Origin: Actinostola sp. cb2023 | Lineage: Eukaryota > Cnidaria > Anthozoa > Actiniaria > Actinostolidae | Assembly (NCBI GenBank): GCA_033675265.1 | Contig: JAUJYZ010001454.1 | Location: 273,605 to 337,604, forward strand | Reading direction: 5' to 3' | Length of the DNA stretch: 64,000 nucleotides | Made by a program: the position numbers and the translations under genes | Part shown: one piece after another, positions 41,443-44,554 of the stretch | Position numbering within the stretch: position 1 is the stretch's first letter | Layout of the letters: every line of letters begins with the position of its first letter | Notes under the pieces: model-generated | The model's input: the letters and a program-made list of their open reading frames with translations, nothing else | The model's database searches: none | What the model was told of the DNA's origin: nothing

Positions 41443-44400
41443 TTTAAAGAAGAAATAACCCCACGTTACACTTCAACCACTACACAAAAATCTGAGCCCC
41501 AAGGTGGGAAATGAACCCACGACCTGCCGATTTTCCAGACGGTTGCTCTACCACTGAGCTACTGGAAACTCTATGATTATCTGAGGGTTGAGTGTGATAT
41601 CGTTTCCCACCTGGGGCTCAGATTTTTCTGTAGTGGCTGAAGTGTGTTGTAACGTGGGGTTATTTCTTCTTTATTCATCTATATGTAAAAATATTATTAT
41701 TATTATTTATGTTTATTTTCAGGTGTTGAAAACCTATCAAAACGATCTGCTGCCTGCCGAGTCGTTTTCTGAATTCTGCGATGTAGCAGGTATGATCCCA
41801 ATAGCTCGAACTCAGTAATTGAAACGAACATGCTAAAGTAAATGTGGAAAATTTGAAACAATTGTGCGTGGTACAAAGGCCATTATGTAAACTACTAATA
41901 ATAATGTTTTCCACCCTCAGAAAATAAAATCTACTAGAAACTACTACTACTATAGTTTGTTGGTCTATAAATCTCTACTAGAACTACTACTACTATAGTT
42001 TGTTGGTCTATAAATCTCTACTAGAACTACTACTACTATAGTTTGTTGGTCTATAAATCTCTACTAGAACTACTACTACTGTAGTTTGTTGGTCTATAAA
42101 TCTCTACTAGAACTACTACTACTATAGTTTGTTGGTCTATAAATCTCTACTAGAACTACTACTACTACTATAGTTTGTTGGTCTATAAATCTCTACTAGA
42201 ACTACTACTACTATAGTTTGTTGGTCTATAAATCTCTACTAGAACTACTACTACTACTATAGTTTGTTGGTCTATAAATCTCTACTAGAACTACTACTAC
42301 TATAGTTTGTTGGTCTATAAATCTCTACTATAAACTATTACTACTATAGTTTGTTGGTCTATAAATCTCTACTAGAACTACTACTACTATAGTTTGTTGG
42401 TCTATAAATCTCTACTAGAACTAGAACTACCATATGTCCGTGAAATAATACTATTACTAAATAGTTTGTTGGTCTACTAATTAGTTAGTCTCTACTTGTA
42501 ACTACTACTACTATAGTTTGTTGGTCTATAAATCTCTACTAGAACTACTACTACTATAGTTTGTTGGTCTATAAATCTCTACTAGAACTACTACTACTAG
42601 TAGTTTGTTGGTCTATAAATCTCTACTAGAACTACTACTACTATAGTTTGTTGGTCTATAAATCTCTACTAGAACTAGAGTGCAAACCATATGTCCGTGA
42701 AATAATACTATTACTAAATAGTACTAAATAGTGTTATATCTATTGTTTTCTATTGTTTCATCAGTGCTATTTAGTACTAATTAGTTAGTATTGTTTCACG
42801 GACATATGGTTTGTACTCTACTACTACTATAGTTTGTTGGTCTATAAATCTCTACTAGAACTACTACTACTATAGTTTGTTGGTCTATAAATCTCTACTA
42901 GAACTACTACTACTACATGCTCGAGAATCCATCGGTGCTCTTCGGCGTGGGCTCGGAAATCGCCCCGCCAGAGAACCGCTGGAGAACTTGCCTGCTAGAA
43001 CGGCTTCTGGGGCGTGATACGCACTCGAGCGCATCAACCTGGACGGAGACATAATCTCATTACGGTTTGACAGCTTGTAAGGTAAGTCTTCTTTTGACCT
43101 CGCTCTCCCTCTCTCGGGAAGGAGGTCAAAAGAAGACTCTGGCGCACAAGGTAATGTACTTGTCGAGTCTCCAACCAAAACTTCCAGATCTGGACACGTC
43201 TTTTGCCGTTCACGGGCATGTTCAGGATTTCTCTGTCGTCTAACTCCGGCAATGTCAGTTGATAATCAAACTGTTATCGAAAAAACATCGCTTCGATTTT
43301 CTATGAACATCTGTCTGACTATGAACCGTGCAGGGAATGACTGAAGTGCATAAATATTTTTAAATATCTTGTAAACAACTTTGATCTCTTGGATCCATCT
43401 TTCAACAGTCCTTTCAACAGCTGTCAACACTGACTTTTGCCGACGGCGTCCGTTTTAATGAATGAAAATATGGCTGAGCTCTGATTGGCCCTATTTTTTG
43501 TGGCAAAAAATAGGGTCAATCAGAAGCCAGCATTGTCTCACGCCCCAGAAGTCGTTTTAGCAGGTAAGTTCTCCAGCGGTTCTCTGGCGGGGCGATGTTT
43601 CATCCGAGCCCACGCCGAAGAGCACCGATGGATTCTCGAGCATGCTACTACTATAGTTTGTTGGTCTATAAATCTCTACTAGAACTACTACTACTACTAC
43701 TATAGTTTGTTGGTCTATAAATCTCTACTAGAACTACTACTACTATAGTTTGTTGGTCTATAAATCTCTACTAGAACTACTACTACTATAGTTTGTTGGT
43801 CTATTAATCTCTACTAGAACTACTACTACTATAGTTTGTTGGTCTATAAATCTCTACTAGAACTACTACTACTATAGTTTGTTGGTCTATAAATCTCTAC
43901 TAGAACTACTACTACTATAGTTTGTTGGTCTATAAATCTCTACTAGAACTACTACTACTATAGTTTGTTGGTCTATAAATCTCTACTAGAAACTACTACT
44001 ACTATAGTTTGTTGGTCTATAAATCTCTACTAGAACTACTACTACTATAGTTTGTTGGTCTATTATCTCTACTACTAGAACTACTACTACTATAGTTTGT
44101 TGGTCTATAAATCTCTACTAGAACTACTACTACTATAGTTTGTTGGTCTATAAATCTCTACTAGAACTACTACTACTATAGTTTGTTGGTCTATAAATCT
44201 CTACTAGAACTACTACTACTATAGTTTGTTGGTCTATAAATCTCTACTAGAACTACTACTACTATATTGTAATGGGTATTTTGCAACATACAAGACCAAA
44301 GTTTGGATCCATGTTGCATCCTCACTTTCAAACGTCTAGTAACTTTAGCACGCTCTGTCCAATTTTGATATTTGTTTGTGTTTTTGATGGAAAACAGATT

Positions 44401-44554
44401 ATATTTTGATTGAAAAACTCACGTGACAGGCAACTGTACTTGTAAACGTTTCCAATTCTAACCCAATAAATGTTGATTTATTTCAGAATTGCTTATTGAG
44501 ATCGACGATGCCGAGGGATTTCTCGCTGATACTCTGCTCGCTGTAACCAAGTGA
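247..44554 (+). CDS. UBR4: UBR4 E3 ubiquitin ligase, C-terminal 842 residues in 27 exons (5' part outside window)
   Basis: UBR4 is a very large E3 ligase of the N-degron pathway that ubiquitinates substrates with an E2 and acts in cytoplasmic quality control. I assembled 27 exons from GT-AG boundaries and reading frame: 247-341, 801-859, 1053-1096, 3271-3351, 6560-6593, 6688-6741, 8020-8101, 8371-8455, 11746-11814, 11982-12158, 12231-12349, 12636-12708, 13033-13136, 15369-15480, 18661-18789, 18891-18980, 20016-20138, 20450-20521, 20679-20740, 24117-24242, 26556-26750, 28869-28953, 30397-30536, 31170-31260, 31598-31690, 41723-41789 and 44487-44554. They sum to 2,529 nt, all phases fit and no internal stop occurs. 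The product matches the conserved C-terminal E3_UbLigase_R4 region collinearly: [67 protein letters not shown] and TPGGATR. The Cys/His module at about residues 497-550 is the hemi-RING zinc site. The final residues are less conserved. The gene start is missing from the window. Confidence 0.96.
330..640 (+). repeat. About 43-50 bp minisatellite containing the exon end and 5' splice site
   Basis: About six to seven copies. Five intact copies besides the exon itself contain CAACCCCTACAG|GTATAT, which is the last 12 nt of the exon plus its donor, followed by an AT-rich segment ending AAATAGAAAGACAAA. One copy lacks the exon-derived part. Confidence 0.92.
801..859 (+). CDS. UBR4: UBR4 exon 2 of window
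   Basis: Acceptor CAAATTACAG, donor GTAAAG. It encodes [18 protein letters not shown], a highly conserved UBR4 block. Phase 2 in, phase 1 out. Confidence 0.95.
1053..1096 (+). CDS. UBR4: UBR4 exon 3 of window
   Basis: Acceptor TTTTATAG, donor GTTTGT. It encodes [14 protein letters not shown] and continues the conserved block of the previous exon. Confidence 0.94.
1259..1724. mobile_element. Foldback (MITE-like) element
   Basis: The outer arms pair (TTGCATAATCGTTGTC at about 1282 against its complement near 1676-1694). The inner arms at about 1425-1500 and 1526-1605 are nearly perfect complements, for example AACGTTGTCCATTTACAAAA. No coding capacity. Exact ends and target duplication are not clear. 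Confidence 0.8.
1725..3270. other. Intron sequence without a recognised gene
   Basis: AT-rich intron. The only structure seen is a 26-bp direct repeat (TTAGCAATTGCATGAGCG) at about 2464 and 2498 and a short ATT run near 2632. Small ORFs here show no recognisable protein. Confidence 0.7.
3271..3351 (+). CDS. UBR4: UBR4 exon 4 of window
   Basis: Acceptor TATTTTTCAG, donor GTAAGG. 27 codons encoding [14 protein letters not shown] then a KIWC motif, in phase 0. Confidence 0.95.
3640..5110 (+). pseudogene. Crypton-derived DUF3504-type (KIAA1958-like) protein fragment, decayed and interrupted
   Basis: Starting near 3644 the sequence encodes [15 protein letters not shown]. Another frame then gives [17 protein letters not shown], another gives [13 protein letters not shown], and after the insertion at 3926-4952 it continues with [19 protein letters not shown] and GMGKRPNK. 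This order is typical of the region in front of the tyrosine-recombinase-like DUF3504 domain of Crypton-derived proteins such as KIAA1958 and ZMYM-type proteins. Frameshifts and stops (for example TGA near 3880) make it non-functional. The catalytic recombinase part is absent. Family assignment is from remembered motif order, not from a search. Confidence 0.6.
3926..4952. mobile_element. Non-autonomous TIR element with TTAA target duplication (piggyBac-like)
   Basis: TIRs GGTATCAGGGTACCCC (3926) and GGGGTACCCTGATACC (ending 4952) are exact inverted complements flanked on both sides by TTAA (3922-3925 and 4953-4956). The 1,027-bp interior has no transposase. It contains an internal inverted pair around CGGAGACACGGTTTTG (about 4152-4366). 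It splits the DUF3504-like reading frame, so it is younger than that copy. Confidence 0.85.
5368..5522. mobile_element. 155-bp hairpin element
   Basis: Nearly perfect inverted repeat with ends TAATCGCATGG and CCATGCGATTA. The centre is around GCTTCGTGACTC, with stem GTTTTCAAAGTTTCCCAAAT. MITE-like; could fold as one long hairpin in the transcript. Confidence 0.85.
5570..5882. mobile_element. 313-bp foldback element
   Basis: Inverted arms: AATTTCAAAACT at the left end and AGTTTTGAAATT at the right. The inner stem contains ATCATAGCTGGAAAGAGCTC and GATCGCTTCACAAATTGCG with complements near 5780-5852. No coding capacity. Confidence 0.82.
5961..6430. mobile_element. Foldback element, family A copy 1
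   Basis: Ends TTAAAGTGCATATCAGG and its complement. Long arms include ATCGATTACATATGAAGTGA and GCTTCGCATTTGCGAGTTAT. GTGACGTCAA motifs lie towards the centre on both sides. A second copy of this family is at 20,772-21,206. Confidence 0.88.
6560..6593 (+). CDS. UBR4: UBR4 exon 5 of window (small)
   Basis: 34 nt, acceptor TCTTGTTAG, donor GTAAAG. It encodes [12 protein letters not shown] across its junctions, a strongly conserved UBR4 motif. Confidence 0.93.
6688..6741 (+). CDS. UBR4: UBR4 exon 6 of window
   Basis: Acceptor TCTTTCCAG, donor GTAAAA. It encodes [17 protein letters not shown]. The last 18 nt and donor are repeated in the next array. Confidence 0.94.
6724..7990 (+). repeat. 55-bp minisatellite, about 23 copies, containing exon end and donor
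   Basis: Each unit carries ATCTTGACAATAGTAAAG, identical to the last 18 nt of the upstream exon, followed by GTAAAACC and then CCAGAGTAGAGTTGT. Copies differ by single bases (GACGTGCTG or GACTTGCTG). Long ORFs on the minus strand are only the repeat read in three frames. Confidence 0.96.
8020..8101 (+). CDS. UBR4: UBR4 exon 7 of window
   Basis: Acceptor ACTTACTAG, donor GTAAGT. It encodes [18 protein letters not shown] followed by CGGLQAML, matching the UBR4 VYKM...CGGL block. Confidence 0.94.
8371..8455 (+). CDS. UBR4: UBR4 exon 8 of window
   Basis: Acceptor ACTTGCAG, donor GTGAAT. It encodes [20 protein letters not shown], matching the conserved helical segment. Confidence 0.94.
8864..9345. 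repeat. Segment bounded by about 50-bp direct repeats
   Basis: AGCGACCGCTGATCAGGTGA at 8864 recurs at 9293, each followed by a GAATCGAGAC-like sequence, TGGTCTTC and an ATCATG. The intervening 0.4 kb shows no recognised protein. It could be a small LTR-type or duplicated element; the nature is uncertain. Confidence 0.55.
9683..11273 (+). repeat. 61-bp minisatellite, about 26 copies
   Basis: Unit begins CAATAAGTAATAAGTAGTGT and contains CATCCACGTTGTATCAGATC. Copies differ mainly at one base (TACGGCATCC, TACAGCATCC or TACTGCATCC). One unit has a CATC duplication near 10,136. Lies within the intron before exon 9 and does not include exon sequence. Confidence 0.97.
11291..11559. mobile_element. 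Foldback element
   Basis: Arms AATGTCATTAAGGTTGTCC and CCACCTCGGAAAA, then CACATTTGCACATTTACAC, with complements at about 11,497-11,559. It directly abuts the 61-bp array. 269 bp, non-coding. Confidence 0.85.
11746..11814 (+). CDS. UBR4: UBR4 exon 9 of window
   Basis: Acceptor CTTCATAG, donor GTAACA. 23 codons in phase 0 encoding [16 protein letters not shown], the conserved LNVMLGTLN motif. Confidence 0.95.
11982..12158 (+). CDS. UBR4: UBR4 exon 10 of window
   Basis: Acceptor TGTGGTTAG, donor GTAAGT. 59 codons. A Gly-rich stretch ([20 protein letters not shown]) matches the position of the GGAAVAEQVL region in vertebrate UBR4, then LDMLLDKI. Confidence 0.95.
12231..12349 (+). CDS. UBR4: UBR4 exon 11 of window
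   Basis: Acceptor TGTTATAG, donor GTATGT. It encodes [20 protein letters not shown], matching the RIIPYLSFG motif. Ends phase 2. Confidence 0.94.
12611..12634. repeat. (GTCT)n microsatellite in polypyrimidine tract
   Basis: Six GTCT units sit directly before the acceptor CAG of exon 12, so the microsatellite also serves as the pyrimidine tract. Confidence 0.85.
12636..12708 (+). CDS. UBR4: UBR4 exon 12 of window
   Basis: Acceptor TCTGTCAG, donor GTATGA. It encodes [14 protein letters not shown], the conserved DCFCKIA motif. Confidence 0.95.
13033..13136 (+). CDS. UBR4: UBR4 exon 13 of window
   Basis: Acceptor CATTTGTAG, donor GTATGT. It encodes [20 protein letters not shown], matching LKDLILQKGITQNALDYM in order and spacing. 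Confidence 0.94.
13137..13790. other. Intron sequence, nothing recognised
   Basis: AT-rich intron between exon 13 and the 39-bp array. I see no exon, RNA gene or inverted repeat I can support. Confidence 0.6.
13791..15335 (+). repeat. 39-bp minisatellite, about 39 copies, partly scrambled
   Basis: Unit AGCATTGTCACATCATTACC followed by AGTCATCATCAGTAGAAAT. Between about 14,030 and 14,640 units are truncated and rearranged; elsewhere they are regular. It ends about 33 bp before exon 14. The period is a multiple of three, which explains the open frames on both strands. Confidence 0.96.
15369..15480 (+). CDS. UBR4: UBR4 exon 14 of window
   Basis: Acceptor GTTTCTAG, donor GTTTGA. It encodes [20 protein letters not shown] then CGL, matching the IWKKFLSRPALPFILRLLRGL block. 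Confidence 0.95.
15486..18116 (+). repeat. 46-bp minisatellite, about 57 copies
   Basis: Unit ACATTACACCACATCTTTGA then CCTTGTTTGTATGACAACTT and ACTATA. Main variants are CACATCTTTG, CACATATTTG and CACAAATG. It starts five bases after the exon 14 donor. Blocks of variant order recur (for example the CATATATTTG then TTGCACC pair near 16,325 and 17,234), which suggests block duplication. Confidence 0.97.
18117..18660. other. Intron sequence, nothing recognised
   Basis: Remainder of the intron after the 46-bp array. It holds only TGTTTGTTTG and AATAAATAAT runs. The small ORFs here match nothing I recognise. Confidence 0.6.
18661..18789 (+). CDS. UBR4: UBR4 exon 15 of window
   Basis: Acceptor GCATTTTAG, donor GTATGT. 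43 codons encoding [20 protein letters not shown], matching IPNLHKLEQVSSDEGIGTLA. Confidence 0.96.
18891..18980 (+). CDS. UBR4: UBR4 exon 16 of window
   Basis: Acceptor CTTTAATAG, donor GTAGGC. 30 codons encoding [20 protein letters not shown], the conserved charged helix. Confidence 0.96.
19567..19602. repeat. 36-bp perfect palindrome
   Basis: CTTATTAGTATTCTTTAT is followed exactly by its reverse complement. An AT-rich cruciform or hairpin of unknown role in the intron before exon 17. Confidence 0.85.
19889..19950. repeat. Hairpin (GTTTTATCGGGT...ACCCGATGAAAC)
   Basis: Two nested stems: TGTTTTATCGGGT with ACCCGATGAAACA, and TAAAACCAC with GTGGTTTTA around a GCTTCGC loop. Probably a short foldback repeat. 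Confidence 0.75.
20016..20138 (+). CDS. UBR4: UBR4 exon 17 of window: first half of the hemi-RING zinc site
   Basis: Acceptor GTGTTCAG, donor GTTCGT (weak beyond GT). It encodes [18 protein letters not shown]. The CCIC cluster corresponds to zinc ligands of the UBR4 C-terminal zinc finger needed for E2 engagement. Confidence 0.96.
20260..20400. mobile_element. Short foldback element just before exon 18
   Basis: Arms CAGCCCAACCATTGCTTCTG (about 20,265) and CAGAAGCAATGGTTGGGCTG (about 20,372) are exact complements. It ends about 50 bp upstream of exon 18. Confidence 0.85.
20450..20521 (+). CDS. UBR4: UBR4 exon 18 of window
   Basis: Acceptor GATTTGTAG, donor GTAATT. 24 codons encoding [20 protein letters not shown], the invariant [10 protein letters not shown] motif. 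Confidence 0.97.
20679..20740 (+). CDS. UBR4: UBR4 exon 19 of window: second half of the zinc site
   Basis: Acceptor CTCTAACAG, donor GTAAAT. It encodes [19 protein letters not shown], which contains the HFNxVHYDCH zinc-ligand motif. Ends phase 2 (AG|A, Arg). Confidence 0.97.
20772..21206. mobile_element. Foldback element, family A copy 2
   Basis: It shares the arm sequence ATCGATTACATATGAAGTGA, the GCTTCGCATTTGCGAGTTAT block and the GTGACGTCAACG motif with the copy at 5,961-6,430. Outermost bases differ between the copies. Confidence 0.88.
21262..21415 (+). other. Possible alternative terminal exon of UBR4
   Basis: A strong acceptor (TTTTCTCTTTACAG) is followed by an open frame in the phase left by exon 19. 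It would add about 50 residues, including [20 protein letters not shown] and CKGN, and stop at TAG inside the first unit of the 20-bp array. Splicing to it would truncate the protein in the zinc module. Not supported by homology; it may be chance. Confidence 0.3.
21400..24015 (+). repeat. 20-bp minisatellite, about 130 copies
   Basis: Unit CTTTACCTGTGTAGATAGGG with an exact 20-bp period over 2.6 kb. It is broken only near 23,540-23,660. Three variable positions (GATAGGG or GATGGGG, CTTT or CATT, CCTGT or CCTAT) occur in changing combinations. It separates exons 19 and 20. Confidence 0.98.
24117..24242 (+). CDS. UBR4: UBR4 exon 20 of window
   Basis: Acceptor ATACCTTAG, donor GTATCC. It encodes [20 protein letters not shown] then NGLLPIWGP, almost invariant in UBR4. 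Confidence 0.97.
24262..26254 (+). repeat. 33-bp minisatellite, about 60 copies
   Basis: Unit CCATCAAGGGCCTATGTAAA followed by CAATAGAGTAGTT. Variants are CCATCAATGGCC and GAGTACTACCATCAAGGCC. Because 33 is a multiple of three, frames stay open for over 200 codons on both strands; I do not regard these as coding. Confidence 0.97.
26556..26750 (+). CDS. UBR4: UBR4 exon 21 of window
   Basis: Acceptor GGTTTACAG, donor GTGAGT. 195 nt encoding [20 protein letters not shown] and the [19 protein letters not shown] region. Matches the vertebrate FAMEQSFSADTGGGGRESN block. Confidence 0.97.
26704..28840 (+). repeat. About 78-83 bp minisatellite, about 25 copies, containing exon 21 end and donor
   Basis: Each unit includes ACTTTATACCATACAATGTG, then CATATGATACTCTATGACAC and GTGAGTACAC. 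This is the last 44 or so nt of exon 21 (with a 6-nt deletion) plus the exact donor, then CCATCCATGGTGGTCCAGTA. The array gives about 25 intact GTGAGT donor copies. Confidence 0.97.
28869..28953 (+). CDS. UBR4: UBR4 exon 22 of window
   Basis: Acceptor CTATATAG, donor GTATTG. It encodes [18 protein letters not shown], matching [17 protein letters not shown]. Confidence 0.95.
29203..29325. repeat. Short inverted repeat
   Basis: ATAGAACAGCTTCAACC with GGTTGAAGCTGTTCTAT, continuing with GCTCTGTT and AACAGAGC. Non-coding intron sequence lies around it (28,954-29,666). Confidence 0.75.
29667..30416 (+). repeat. 84-bp minisatellite, nine copies, containing the 3' splice site and start of exon 23
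   Basis: Each unit ends GTTTGTTTGTAG|GTTGAGAG and carries the first 20 nt of exon 23, then GTTAACTAAAATATCTTA. The ninth copy runs into the real exon. This gives eight extra acceptor copies upstream of the functional one. Confidence 0.96.
30397..30536 (+). CDS. UBR4: UBR4 exon 23 of window
   Basis: Acceptor GTTTGTAG, donor GTACTA. It encodes [20 protein letters not shown] and the conserved TPGGATR at its end. Confidence 0.95.
30718..30858. mobile_element. Short foldback element
   Basis: Ends CCAATCTTAAAAATAC and GTATTTTTAAGATTGG. Inner ends are AGCTTAGCCTC and GAGGCTAAG. About 140 bp. Confidence 0.78.
30928..31071. mobile_element. Short foldback element
   Basis: Arms TAGCTGATATTGAAGTTACA and ACTCCAATGACTC with complements at about 31,037-31,071. 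Inner stem GAGGCTATCGGGTC. About 144 bp. Confidence 0.85.
31170..31260 (+). CDS. UBR4: UBR4 exon 24 of window
   Basis: Acceptor TTTCACCAG, donor GTATGG. It encodes [20 protein letters not shown] then FK, matching the position of YSAYRSSLLFWALVDLIYNMF. Confidence 0.92.
31248..31398 (+). repeat. 34-bp minisatellite, about four copies, containing exon 24 end and donor
   Basis: Unit TGACATGTTTAAG|GTATGG then GGACTGTCCATCTAT. The first 13 nt are the end of exon 24; the last copy ends GTGGCTCG. Confidence 0.95.
31598..31690 (+). CDS. UBR4: UBR4 exon 25 of window
   Basis: Acceptor TTTGTTTGTAG, donor GTAACG. 31 codons encoding [20 protein letters not shown], matching WSCSLAEYIRHND and the following helix. 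Confidence 0.93.
31901..32039. mobile_element. MITE, TIR AGTGGTTTTCAT
   Basis: Ends AGTGGTTTTCATAAACCCGT and the near-complement ACGGGTTAATGAAAACCACT. 139 bp; lies in the 10-kb intron between exons 25 and 26. Confidence 0.75.
32046..32157. mobile_element. MITE, family B copy 1 (TA flanks)
   Basis: TIRs GAGTGCAAA and TTTGCACTC flanked by TA. The interior has ACTATTTAGTGCTAATTA and TTTCACGG. Related to the copy at 42,677-42,819. Confidence 0.72.
33352..33818. repeat. T/C-rich simple-repeat tract, left arm
   Basis: Irregular repeats of CTTTTTGCTTTTCATTTTTC and GGTTTTTGTTTTC. The long Phe/Ser/Ala or Lys-rich ORFs here are repeat translations, mirrored at about 35,160-35,672. Confidence 0.9.
34042..34106 (+). 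pseudogene. First-exon-like fragment ([12 protein letters not shown]), + copy
   Basis: An E-box CACGTG at about 34,026 precedes ATG. It has 21 codons and ends AG|GTATGG, a good donor. It encodes [21 protein letters not shown] do not recognise the parent gene. It looks like a host promoter plus first coding exon carried by the element; the mirror copy differs by one residue. Confidence 0.5.
34889..34953 (-). pseudogene. First-exon-like fragment, mirrored minus copy
   Basis: Same 65 nt as 34,042-34,106 on the opposite strand with one codon changed (Phe5 to Ile), the same CACGTG upstream and the same GTATGG donor downstream. Confidence 0.5.
36176..36370. repeat. Irregular repeats of CTGTTCCAGAC
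   Basis: CCTGTTCCAGAC occurs four times and CTGTTCTAGAG once within 190 bp, spaced irregularly by A-rich sequence. Function unknown. Confidence 0.7.
36387..36795. repeat. Segment bounded by about 45-bp direct repeats
   Basis: TCGCGGAAGAAAGAGAGTCC starts at 36,387 and again at 36,754; both continue into TATAACTTGCATGCGCAT. The enclosed 0.32 kb has a foldback around GACCTCGGCCTACGGCTTCG. Confidence 0.7.
37859..37894. repeat. 36-bp near-perfect palindrome
   Basis: CCAGGCGACCACCACATA pairs with TTTGTGGTGGTCGCCTGG. A GC-rich hairpin in an AT-rich intron. Confidence 0.85.
38880..39340. other. Intron sequence, nothing recognised
   Basis: Between the large foldback element and the ATT microsatellite. 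Short ORFs only. Confidence 0.6.
39341..39415. repeat. (ATT)n microsatellite, left side of the 2A-bearing element
   Basis: About 25 uninterrupted ATT units directly abutting ACTCGGGCTT. Confidence 0.95.
39416..41345 (+). mobile_element. Decayed element with 2A-type motif, bounded by ACTCGGGCTT ends and (ATT)n
   Basis: Left end ACTCGGGCTT and right end AAGCCCGAGT (41,336-41,345) are exact complements. (ATT)n tracts lie just outside both ends (39,341-39,415 and 41,366-41,441). The interior contains a broken coding region (39,995-40,850). The superfamily is not identified; the boundaries are inferred from the complementary ends and microsatellites. Confidence 0.5.
39995..40850 (+). pseudogene. 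2A-motif plus cysteine-protease-like ORF, frameshifted
   Basis: An open frame from 39,995 to 40,411 encodes a basic N-terminal segment ([14 protein letters not shown]), then [10 protein letters not shown] at about 40,190-40,219. This is the D-x-E-x-N-P-G-P consensus of 2A ribosome-skipping peptides. Next comes [19 protein letters not shown]. Later fragments in other frames include ESLISEDFK and [10 protein letters not shown] (near 40,660). A QC near the start and a D-S-H later recall papain-like cysteine proteases of the OTU/C76 kind, but this is motif-level only. Several frameshifts and stops make it inactive. Confidence 0.55.
41366..41441. repeat. (ATT)n microsatellite, right side
   Basis: About 25 ATT units between the 2A-bearing element and the tRNA-like foldback. 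Confidence 0.95.
41446..41672. mobile_element. Foldback element enclosing a tRNA-like sequence
   Basis: Arms AAAGAAGAAATAACCCCACG and TCTGAGCCCCAAGGTGGG with complements at about 41,604-41,672. The arms flank the tRNA-like region, and the left arm overlaps its 3' end. 227 bp. Confidence 0.8.
41494..41571 (-). tRNA. tRNA-like sequence (probably tRNA-derived repeat or pseudo-tRNA)
   Basis: On the minus strand there is an A-box-like TAGCTCAGTGGTAGAGC and a B-box-like GGTTCATTTCC, in the right order and spacing for a 78-nt tRNA. The acceptor ends GAGTTTC and GGGGCTC can pair only with three G-T wobbles, and the anticodon stem does not pair well. I therefore favour a SINE-like or decayed tRNA and do not assign an amino acid. 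Confidence 0.5.
41723..41789 (+). CDS. UBR4: UBR4 exon 26 of window
   Basis: Acceptor TTTATTTTCAG, donor GTATGA. It encodes [20 protein letters not shown], matching FQEEFMPVETFSEFLDVAG. A 10-kb intron precedes it. Confidence 0.96.
42677..42819. mobile_element. MITE, family B copy 2, inserted in the 43-bp array
   Basis: TIRs AGAGTGCAAACCATATGTCC and GGACATATGGTTTGTACTCT, flanked by TA-containing array sequence. 143 bp. Interior shares ACTATTTAGTACTAA-like blocks with 32,046-32,157. Confidence 0.8.
42916..43644. mobile_element. 729-bp TIR element inserted in the 43-bp array
   Basis: TIRs of about 110 bp begin CATGCTCGAGAATCCATCGG and end with the complement. Both flanks are CTACTACTA array sequence, so the target duplication is hidden. 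Inside are two further hairpins (AGTCTTCTTTTGACCTC and GCCCTATTTTTTG with their complements). No transposase is seen. Confidence 0.88.
44487..44554 (+). CDS. UBR4: UBR4 terminal exon (exon 27 of window) with stop
   Basis: Acceptor TTATTTCAG. It encodes [20 protein letters not shown] then TK and TGA. It follows DVAG in frame. Length and position agree with the end of UBR4; the last residues differ from vertebrates. Confidence 0.9.

Larger units (their letters stand above)
41939..44272 (+). repeat. 43-bp minisatellite, about 31 copies, interrupted by insertions
   Basis: Unit AACTACTACTACTATAGTTT then GTTGGTCTATAAATCTCTAC and TAG. The CTA count varies between copies. The array is broken by a MITE (42,677-42,819), a rearranged MITE remnant (about 42,420-42,500) and a TIR element (42,916-43,644). 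Confidence 0.96.

Noticed and set aside
42885..43682. ORFs inside the 729-bp TIR element
   Set aside because: They span the TIRs and hairpins in antisense and have no transposase motif.
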